Translations under genes and position numbers: made by a program
Shown here: piece after piece, positions 33,556-39,026 of the stretch
How the letters are laid out: every line of letters begins with the position of its first letter
Position numbering within the stretch: the stretch's first letter is position 1
From: Acidobacteriota bacterium
Lineage (GTDB): Bacteria > Acidobacteriota > Holophagae > Acanthopleuribacterales > Acanthopleuribacteraceae
Reading direction: 5' to 3'
DNA: 39,026 nt
Assembly: GCA_030066195.1 (NCBI GenBank)
Contig: JASJCB010000097.1
Span: forward strand, 1-39,026
Notes under the pieces: generated by a model
What the model was told of the DNA's origin: nothing
The model's input: only the letters and a program-made list of their open reading frames with translations
Database searches by the model: none

Positions 33556-34893
33556 TCATAGGGAAACCCCGCCGTTTTCCATCTCCATCTTCCGGATCGC
33601 TTCCTGAACACCGCTTATTTTCAAAACAGAGGGATGCAGGTCATACCAAAGTTCTTTATTGTGGTAGCACATCACCGCGTGGTTGGCCAACATCTGGTCG
33701 GCAGCGGCCCTGTGTGTCCCATCCGTTACTGTTAAGAAACGTGTCCTGGCCACGTGCGCCAACCAATCAAAAGCCTCGCCCGGTACCAGCCGTCTGTAAT
33801 CATTGTCGATTGAGGTAAAAATGAGATCGTAAGCTCGGTCGTCGAGAGGATAGGTTTTTTCCCTGACGGCGGCTTGAATCATTTGTACGATCTCTCGCAG
33901 ATAACCCCCTGAGCCCAAAATCAGATCTCGAATTCTCCGTTCAACTTTTTTCCCAAAAATTTGATCCAGAATCGGTTGCGGCACCCGACGCCTGATCAAC
34001 TCCCGAGCCGTATCGATACCATCTTCACAGGGCTCGCCGTTTTTATGTCTGACTTTGATCATCGGCAAAAAATCAATGCCCCGAATTCGGGTGGCCAATG
34101 CTGCCGGTACCGTATAGATCACGTGGATTGGCAACTGCAAGTGGGGCGCCCCGCTGCCGAAAAGATGCTCGGCGCTCTCCAAAACTTCATGCCAGTTCTC
34201 AAAGTACCCTCGCAGTTTATCCAAGGCGTCAAAGATCACGACTATGCCGTTCTTGTTGAGTCGCTTTTCCGCCCGGGTCTTCAAAGTAACCAGTTCTTGC
34301 TCGACATCTGCTAAAAACTGAGTGAAATGACCATGAACAGTCTCCCTAATGCGATTGCGAAGGCTGGGGCGGTTCTTGATCTCCCAAGTCAATTTACCAA
34401 GGTTGGGCACTGTAAATTGACCATTTTTAAGCGCGATATCATTCTCTGTAAGCCAATGCCAAAGACGGCCAAGATAACCTTCTCCTTCCGGTATGGGCTC
34501 CCCACTCTCTGAAACCTTGACAGCTTTTTCCGTTTCAGAAACGATTGTCGCCAAAATATCGAAAACATTGATTTTATCGGAAAGATCGATGAAGTTTTCA
34601 GCGTTGATGTAAACTGTTGAGAAATTACCACTATTCGGGTCCGATAGCTTCTTTTGCAATCGTTTGAGTTCCGTGGTCTTGCCTGAGCCCGGCAGTCCGG
34701 TAAAAAACTTGAGCACGGGTTCGTCGGAAAGGATGAGTTCTTCATATAGCTTATCGGTCCAGTTCACGCCGCGAGCAAAAAAATTTTGCTCGTTCCCAAA
34801 CCGGTCTACATCCAAGTTGCGATCATCATAAGGTTCCAATGACTCATATGGTCGGCAGCGATTGTAATACTTTTTGCGAGTCTGTAAATCCAT
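33556..34893 (-). CDS. P-loop (STAND/AAA-like) ATPase
   Basis: A 445-residue cytoplasmic protein. Walker A GLPGSGKT is at residues 66-73 and Walker B VVIFDALDK at about 217-225. A helical C-terminal half follows, as in STAND or KAP-type NTPases. The start at 34893 is set by AGGAG five bases upstream; upstream ATGs have no ribosome site. It forms a two-gene unit with the downstream kinase-FGE gene. ATPase plus kinase plus lectin-like pairs occur in bacterial NTP-dependent conflict and self-recognition systems. That role is inference, and no nuclease, pore or other effector domain is visible here. Confidence 0.8.
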   Translation of the reverse strand: MDLQTRKKYYNRCRPYESLEPYDDRNLDVDRFGNEQNFFARGVNWTDKLYEELILSDEPVLKFFTGLPGSGKTTELKRLQKKLSDPNSGNFSTVYINAENFIDLSDKINVFDILATIVSETEKAVKVSESGEPIPEGEGYLGRLWHWLTENDIALKNGQFTVPNLGKLTWEIKNRPSLRNRIRETVHGHFTQFLADVEQELVTLKTRAEKRLNKNGIVVIFDALDKLRGYFENWHEVLESAEHLFGSGAPHLQLPIHVIYTVPAALATRIRGIDFLPMIKVRHKNGEPCEDGIDTARELIRRRVPQPILDQIFGKKVERRIRDLILGSGGYLREIVQMIQAAVREKTYPLDDRAYDLIFTSIDNDYRRLVPGEAFDWLAHVARTRFLTVTDGTHRAAADQMLANHAVMCYHNKELWYDLHPSVLKISGVQEAIRKMEMENGGVSL

Positions 34894-35008
34894 CTGATCT
34901 CCTAACTCGGTCATAATCAACGACCTTAGTTTACCAGTTTCAAACCATTTCTATAAGATGCGGTTGAGCAATTTACCTGATTTTGCTTTGGGGTGAAATG
35001 GACGATCT

Positions 35009-35020
35009 GTTCGGCCGAAC
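35009..35020. promoter_or_regulatory. 12-bp perfect palindrome upstream of the ATPase gene
   Basis: GTTCGGCCGAAC at 35009-35020, flanked by GATCT (35004-35008) and AGATC (35024-35028) in inverted orientation. It lies about 116 bp upstream of the ATPase start on the minus strand. It could be an operator, but no protein partner can be named. Confidence 0.35.
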
Positions 35021-35254
35021 GAGAGATCATGGTTCGGGTGTAGCGACTTCAAGCAAGATTTCCGGCATTTCTCCCAGTTAGCCTATCGTCACAGGACGAT
35101 GCAGGTTTGAATCATGTGATTATTTAAAGATTTTGTAAAAAATCACGGCCGGGTCCAACTGCCTTTTGCGAATATACCTTTAACGCGGTTTGCTCCCGCG
35201 TTGTGACTGAGCCCGCCGGAAAATGCCCTCCATTTTCCGGTTTCCTGAATTGCC

Positions 35255-35296
35255 AAAAACATACGCCGGTCGGTTCCGGTTACGGAATCGACCGGC
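35255..35296 (-). terminator. Terminator of the GTPase-kinase gene (minus strand)
   Basis: On the minus strand a 14-bp stem (35296-35283 with 35278-35265, one G-U pair, four-base loop) is followed by GTATGTTTTTGG. It lies 47 bp after the stop codon of the GTPase-kinase gene. Confidence 0.6.
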
Positions 35297-35302
35297 AACT
35301 TG

Positions 35303-35330
35303 ACGGCCGGGTTATACCCGGCCGTTTTTT
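35303..35330 (+). terminator. Strong plus-strand intrinsic terminator without an upstream gene
   Basis: A perfect 10-bp GC-rich stem (35303-35312 with 35316-35325), loop TAT, then six T at 35325-35330. It is oriented to stop plus-strand transcripts, yet both neighbouring genes run on the minus strand. It either ends an unannotated RNA or blocks transcripts from entering the kinase gene antisense. Confidence 0.75.
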
Positions 35331-35342
35331 GGTGCCGGCTTT

Positions 35343-37208
35343 TTAACCGGCGGGCAGGCGAATGGTGACCTTGGTGCCGCGTCCGGGCGCCGAGTCGATG
35401 CGGAACATGCCGCCGAAGCCCTGGATGATTTCCTTACTGGCGTTGATGCGAATCCCGGTCAGGCTGCGTTGTTGGTCCAGCATGGACTCGTACATTCTGT
35501 CCAGTTCTTCCGACGCCATGCCCTGGCCGTTATCGATCAACTGGACGATGATCTCGCTGTTGTTATAGTGGCTGCCCACGGTCAAACGAGCGCCCTCGCG
35601 GCCCTCCACCGCATCCAAGGCGTTCAGGGTAAGGTTCATCAGGGCGCGGGTAATCTCGGTGCGATTGGCCAGAACCTCGGGCATGCGAGGAAAGAGCTGG
35701 GCCTGCCAGCCGATCTTGCGCAATTTGAGACGCGGCTCGATCAACAGGTAGATATTCTCCACCACATGGTTGATGTTTACCGGCTCGGTCACCTTGATGG
35801 GTTCCTCGGCCAGTTTGCGCACGGTTTCCAGGCCGCGCGTCAGCGAAGCGTCCAACTTGGCCGACTTCAGCACCCGGTCGACCAACTCGGGAAGCAGTAC
35901 GCTGGTTGCCTCGTAGCGCTGCACCAGGTGGAATTGTTTGCTGATCTTGGAAACAAAGCTGAGGTCGCGGACAATGCCGGTGAAAGCCACGATGGATTCG
36001 TTCTGGTTCTTGATCGGCGAAAAGGTGATATTGACCGGTAACGCCTCGCCCTGGCGGCTCTTCAACGTGGTCTCGAAACCGCGCACCACCTTGCCGTTCA
36101 TGACGTAGGTCAGGACCCGGTTCAGATCGTCCATGGACTCCTGCGGGAAGAGGATATTGATGTTCTTGTTCAACACGGCCTTGCGCTGATAGCCGAACAG
36201 TTCTTCCGCCGCCTGGTTCCAGTTCTGGATGACCCACATTTCGTCGAAGGTAATGATGGCTTCGCCGGCGAAGTTGACCAGGCTTTCCAGAAACCGGCGC
36301 ATCTTCAGGTTGTCGTTATTGGACTTTTCGATTTGTTTGTATAACGATTGCAATTCTTCCTGCTTCTTCTGCAGGGCCGCCTTACTCTTCTTCAGGCTGG
36401 TGTAGAGTTGGGCCGTCTCCATATTGGAGGTAATGGCCTTTTGCAGCAACTCGTCCTTGTCGCTTTTGCTCTCCTCCACGCTGTGGGTATACTTGAGCAC
36501 GGTTTTACCGGCGCCGGCCTTCTGCGGCTTGGGTTGGCTGACCGGGTTGACCGCCTTGTTGCGAATGGAGGTTTCCAGCTTTTCGATGACATTGTCCACG
36601 TTTTTGATGTTTTTGGAGAGCTGGTACTTATTGAAGATGTAACGCACCGTCTGTTTGACGGTCTCCAGAAAGGTCTCCAGAACGCCCTCGCCCTTGATGC
36701 CGATTGCCTCGAAATGCGGCACGTTGCGGAAATTGAGCTTCTGTTCCATGACTTCCAGGGAGGTGATGTTGGCCAGGTCGCGCTTGTTGTACTGCATGAC
36801 CAGGGGAATTTCTTTGATATTGAGCCGGTTCGCCTGAAGGTTATGGTAGAGATTGTTGATGGACTGGATATTTTCCTGAAGCTTGGCCTGGTCGCTGTCG
36901 GCAACGAAGACCACGCCGTCCGCGCCGCTGAGTACGATCCGGCGGGTAGAGTCGTAATGTACCTGCCCGGGGACCGTATAGATCTGCAACTTGATGGAGT
37001 TACCGTAGACGTAACCCAGATCCAGCGGCAAGAGGTCGAAAAACAAGGTGCGGTCCTGCATGGTGTTGACGCTGAAGAGATCGGTCTTCTGCGTGGGGTC
37101 GGTCATCTCGTGCAACTTCTGCAGGTTGGTTGTCTTACCGGAGAGACCCGGGCCGTAATACACGATCTTGACGAGGATTTCATTGTCTTTGGTATTGAAT
37201 TGAACCAT
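35343..37208 (-). CDS. MglA-like GTPase fused to PAS and degenerate histidine-kinase domains
   Basis: 621 residues. The GTPase (1-200) is of MglA type: GPGLSGKT at 19-26, LFFDLLPLDLG, TVPGQVHYDSTR at 78-89 (MglA has TVPGQ where Ras has DTAGQ) and NKRD at 141-144. A coiled coil (about 285-320) leads to a PAS domain (about 318-430) and a kinase-like core. The ATP-binding half keeps the N-box NLTLNALDAV and DNGQGM, but the usual GLGL box reads LTGIRIN. No canonical H-box His is found in the dimerisation helix (ATSVLLPELVDRV). It may therefore be a pseudo-kinase whose state is set by GTP. The ribosome site AAAGG is seven bases before ATG 37208. No MglB/roadblock partner is adjacent. Confidence 0.87.
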   Translation of the reverse strand: MVQFNTKDNEILVKIVYYGPGLSGKTTNLQKLHEMTDPTQKTDLFSVNTMQDRTLFFDLLPLDLGYVYGNSIKLQIYTVPGQVHYDSTRRIVLSGADGVVFVADSDQAKLQENIQSINNLYHNLQANRLNIKEIPLVMQYNKRDLANITSLEVMEQKLNFRNVPHFEAIGIKGEGVLETFLETVKQTVRYIFNKYQLSKNIKNVDNVIEKLETSIRNKAVNPVSQPKPQKAGAGKTVLKYTHSVEESKSDKDELLQKAITSNMETAQLYTSLKKSKAALQKKQEELQSLYKQIEKSNNDNLKMRRFLESLVNFAGEAIITFDEMWVIQNWNQAAEELFGYQRKAVLNKNINILFPQESMDDLNRVLTYVMNGKVVRGFETTLKSRQGEALPVNITFSPIKNQNESIVAFTGIVRDLSFVSKISKQFHLVQRYEATSVLLPELVDRVLKSAKLDASLTRGLETVRKLAEEPIKVTEPVNINHVVENIYLLIEPRLKLRKIGWQAQLFPRMPEVLANRTEITRALMNLTLNALDAVEGREGARLTVGSHYNNSEIIVQLIDNGQGMASEELDRMYESMLDQQRSLTGIRINASKEIIQGFGGMFRIDSAPGRGTKVTIRLPAG

Positions 37209-37315
37209 CGATGAACCTTTGTTGGAATAAGACTCCTTATGAAGGCTTTGTCGATTTTAATACACAATCACTTAAGAGAAAATTGCTAAAGCCGAAATCG
37301 TAAGAGATGACCCGT

Positions 37316-37381
37316 CCTACCGGGTAGGCCGAGGAACTGTCAGAAAACAGTCAGGCCGGCTTCAGCCGCCGGTTTACGGCG
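37316..37381. other. Cluster of four short hairpins in a divergent intergenic region
   Basis: CCTAC/GTAGG (37316-37328), ACTGT/ACAGT (37336-37351), GGC/GCC (37357-37366) and CGCCG/CGGCG (37367-37381) follow each other directly. They lie between the divergent GTPase-kinase and DAHP synthase genes, upstream of the latter's promoter. They could form part of a leader of the minus-strand gene. No known riboswitch class is recognised. Confidence 0.35.
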
Positions 37382-37436
37382 ATTAGGGCATGTAAAACCC
37401 CGGGGGTGAGTTTTTTCGCAAAAAAGCGCACCATGC

Positions 37437-37465
37437 TTGGAAAGGACGACGTCATCGACTATAAT
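37437..37465 (+). promoter_or_regulatory. Sigma-70-type promoter of the DAHP synthase gene
   Basis: TTGGAA at 37437-37442, a 17-bp spacer and a perfect TATAAT at 37460-37465. The transcript would start near 37472, giving a leader of about 94 nt. This rules out the in-frame TTG at 37437 as start codon. Confidence 0.75.
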
Positions 37466-37565
37466 CACCGTCCATTCCGCTCGCGGATTTGTTATTGATG
37501 CATCCATAAAAACAGCCGGGCAGGCTTCACGGCACATCTACCGACACCTGATGGGAGGAAGCAAT

Positions 37566-38912
37566 ATGACATCCGAGTGGCATCCTGACTCATGGAAGGA
37601 TTTCCCCGCAAACCAGCAGCCGGAGTACCCTGATCTGGAGGCATACGAAGCGGTCATCGCAGAATTAAGGCAGCAACCTCCTCTGGTTTTTGCCGGCGAG
37701 GTTCGCGACCTGAAAACGAGATTGGCCAAAGTGGCGAAGGGCGAATCCTTCTTACTCCAAGGTGGCGACTGCGCCGAGGAATTCAGCCAAAATCATGGAA
37801 AGAACATCCGGGAAAAGTTGCGCATTTTGTTACAAATGGCGGTCGTGCTGGTCCACGGCACGCTGAAACCCATCGTCAAGGTGGGTCGGATCGCGGGACA
37901 GTACGCCAAGCCCCGCTCCAAACCTACCGAAATCGTCGACGGCGTGGAGATGGCCTCCTATCGCGGCGATATGGTCAACCGTTTGGAAGCCACGGTCACC
38001 TCCCGGACCCCGAATCCCGACCGCATGTTGCGCGCCTATCACCAATCCGCGTCCACGCTCAACCTGTTGCGGGCCTTTACCCACGGCGGTTATGCCGACC
38101 TCAGCATGGTCAGCGCCTGGAACCAGGAATTCGTCAAGAATTCGCCGCTGGGCCACCACTATGAGGAAATGGCCAACGCCATCCAACGCAACCTGGAGTT
38201 CATCAAGGCTTGCGGCATCGATTCCGAACGCTTTCCCCAGTTGCACCAGGTGGACTTGTTCACCTCGCACGAGGGTCTGTTGTTGGGTTACGAATCGGCT
38301 CTGACCCGGGTAGATTCCCTGACTCAGGAATGGTACAACGTGGGCGCCCACATGGTTTGGATCGGCGATCGCACGCGTCAGCTGGACGGTGCTCATATCG
38401 AGTATATGCGCGGTATCAAGAACCCTATTGGTTGCAAGGTGGGTCCCAGTTGCGACGCCGATTCCCTGTTGCGCCTGATCGAAGCCTTGAACCCGGACAA
38501 CGAGGAAGGAAAGTTGGTGCTGATCGCCCGCTTCGGCGCGGACAAAATCGACAAGCTTTATCCGCCCTTGCTAAGGGTCGTCAAAGAGAAGGGTTATAAC
38601 GTGGTCTGGTCCACCGATCCCATGCACGGCAACACCTATAAATCCGATTCGGGATACAAAACGCGTCACTTCGAGGACATCCTTAAAGAACTGACCCACT
38701 TCTTCGAGATCCACCATGCCGAGGGCACCGTTCCCGGCGGCGTGCACTTCGAATTGACCGGCGACAACGTGACCGAATGCGTCGGCGGCGCCGAGGACAT
38801 CAAGGATCACGAACTGGTCCACTGCTACGAAACGGCATGTGATCCCCGGTTGAACGCCAAGCAGAGTTTGGAGATGGCCTTCCTGATCGCGCGTATGCTG
38901 AAGCAGGGATAG
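37566..38912 (+). CDS. Class II 3-deoxy-D-arabino-heptulosonate 7-phosphate synthase
   Basis: A 448-residue enzyme of the plant/AroA-II DAHP synthase type, the first step of the shikimate pathway (phosphoenolpyruvate plus erythrose 4-phosphate). Signatures: WHPDSWKDFPANQQPEYPD at the N-terminus, LLQGGDCAEEF, VGRIAGQYAKPRS, FTSHEGLLL, WIGDRTRQLDGAH, GCKVGPS, DPMHGNT and ELTGDNVTECVGG. The four metal ligands of the family are present: Cys of GGDCAE, His of PMHGNT, Glu of HFELTG and Asp of CDPRLNA. The start at 37566 has GGGAGGA at 37553-37559; upstream in-frame codons precede the transcript start. It is monocistronic, with a promoter and a terminator of its own. In the DPMH motif, Ser-Thr replaces the more usual Val-Cys before Asp. 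Confidence 0.96.
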   Translation: MTSEWHPDSWKDFPANQQPEYPDLEAYEAVIAELRQQPPLVFAGEVRDLKTRLAKVAKGESFLLQGGDCAEEFSQNHGKNIREKLRILLQMAVVLVHGTLKPIVKVGRIAGQYAKPRSKPTEIVDGVEMASYRGDMVNRLEATVTSRTPNPDRMLRAYHQSASTLNLLRAFTHGGYADLSMVSAWNQEFVKNSPLGHHYEEMANAIQRNLEFIKACGIDSERFPQLHQVDLFTSHEGLLLGYESALTRVDSLTQEWYNVGAHMVWIGDRTRQLDGAHIEYMRGIKNPIGCKVGPSCDADSLLRLIEALNPDNEEGKLVLIARFGADKIDKLYPPLLRVVKEKGYNVVWSTDPMHGNTYKSDSGYKTRHFEDILKELTHFFEIHHAEGTVPGGVHFELTGDNVTECVGGAEDIKDHELVHCYETACDPRLNAKQSLEMAFLIARMLKQG

Positions 38913-38940
38913 GTTCAGCCCTATCTGTGAAATAATAGAA

Positions 38941-38965
38941 GGGGACGGTTCGCCGTCCCCTTTTT
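38941..38965 (+). terminator. Intrinsic terminator of the DAHP synthase gene
   Basis: Perfect 8-bp stem GGGGACGG/CCGTCCCC with a TTCG tetraloop, followed by five T. It lies 28 bp after the stop codon. Confidence 0.92.
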
Positions 38966-39000
38966 CATATTGCAGGCGAGGGTGTTCTCAGGGGGTTTGC

Positions 39001-39026
39001 ATGAGTATCCGGGAAACCATTCTGGC
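39001..39026 (+). CDS. Start of a gene cut by the window end
   Basis: ATG at 39001, preceded by GGGGG at 38991-38995 with five-base spacing, opens a frame reading MSIRETIL and then runs off the window. It lies just after the DAHP synthase terminator, so it is a separate transcript or uses a promoter within 38966-39000. Too short to identify. Confidence 0.5.

Larger units (their letters stand above)
35085..35330 (+). ncRNA. Candidate structured RNA ending in an intrinsic terminator
   Basis: A row of stem-loops with no gene: ATCGTC/GACGAT (35085-35100), AACGCGG/CCGCGTT (35182-35202), CCGGAAAATG/CATTTTCCGG (35216-35240), a 14-bp stem with loop GTTA (35265-35296), and the terminator at 35303-35330. 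ACGGCCGGGT occurs at 35145-35154 and again as the 5' arm of the terminator. Both can pair with ACCCGGCCGT at 35316-35325, so a long closing helix and the terminator hairpin are alternatives. No plus-strand gene lies upstream. I match it to no known RNA family. It could instead be only the 3' end region of the minus-strand kinase. Confidence 0.4.

Noticed and set aside
35085..35332. tmRNA, 6S, SRP or RNase P RNA
   Set aside because: None of their conserved sequence blocks is present; only the hairpin pattern and terminator suggest an RNA.
37316..37565. Riboswitch controlling DAHP synthase
   Set aside because: The hairpins lie upstream of the TTGGAA/TATAAT promoter, so they are not in the mRNA, and no known riboswitch consensus was recognised.

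Overview
The window reads as chromosome of a GC-rich, Gram-negative (diderm) bacterium with complex signalling. Evidence for the outer membrane is a secretin, an Omp85-type barrel and a lipobox protein. The mix of an MglA-type GTPase, Ser/Thr kinase, reg_prop histidine kinase, WD40-cyclase and class II DAHP synthase fits Acidobacteriota (Acanthopleuribacter-like) or a myxobacterium-like lineage. That placement is inference from gene style; no rRNA is present.

Layout. 1-1350: no intact gene; a decayed reading frame on the minus strand (43-636), then a degenerate tandem array with a ~42-bp period (about 740-1240). 1352-8257: a sigma-70-type promoter and a tightly overlapping seven-gene operon (TetR regulator, alpha/beta hydrolase, KAS III-like enzyme, NAD-type SDR, second alpha/beta hydrolase, acyl-CoA ligase, Na+:solute symporter). 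It looks like an uptake, CoA-activation and acyl-processing pathway for an unknown carboxylate. 8366-14657: a near-consensus promoter, a seven-PKD lipoprotein and a secretin with a Lys/Glu-rich linker. 14676-15734 (minus): a six-bladed-propeller-like exported protein. 15735-16500: a second ~42-bp array and an inverted repeat. 16501-18330: a WD40 / zinc-ribbon / class III cyclase fusion. 18331-18806: three copies of an intergenic element with terminal inverted repeats. 18993-20546: a NorR-like GAF/sigma-54 activator. 20669-24037 (minus): a reg_prop sensor kinase with 14 propeller motifs.

24143-30978 (minus): a TPR protein followed by a ~2040-residue protein that joins a TamB-type (inner membrane plus periplasmic) part to POTRA domains and an Omp85 barrel in one chain. 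I consider this the most remarkable object in the window. 31134-34893 (minus): a visibly AT-richer two-gene island with a P-loop ATPase and a Ser/Thr kinase-FGE fusion that resembles NTP-dependent conflict or self-recognition modules. 34894-35342: intergenic region with a row of stem-loops ending in a plus-strand intrinsic terminator that has no plus-strand gene upstream. 35343-37208 (minus): an MglA-like GTPase fused to PAS and a degenerate histidine-kinase core. 37437-38965: promoter, class II DAHP synthase and terminator. 39001 to the end: the first codons of another gene.

The biologically coherent blocks are the acyl operon, the PKD-lipoprotein/secretin pair, the TPR/TamB-TamA pair and the ATPase/kinase pair. 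All calls come from reading motifs by eye; no database search was run.
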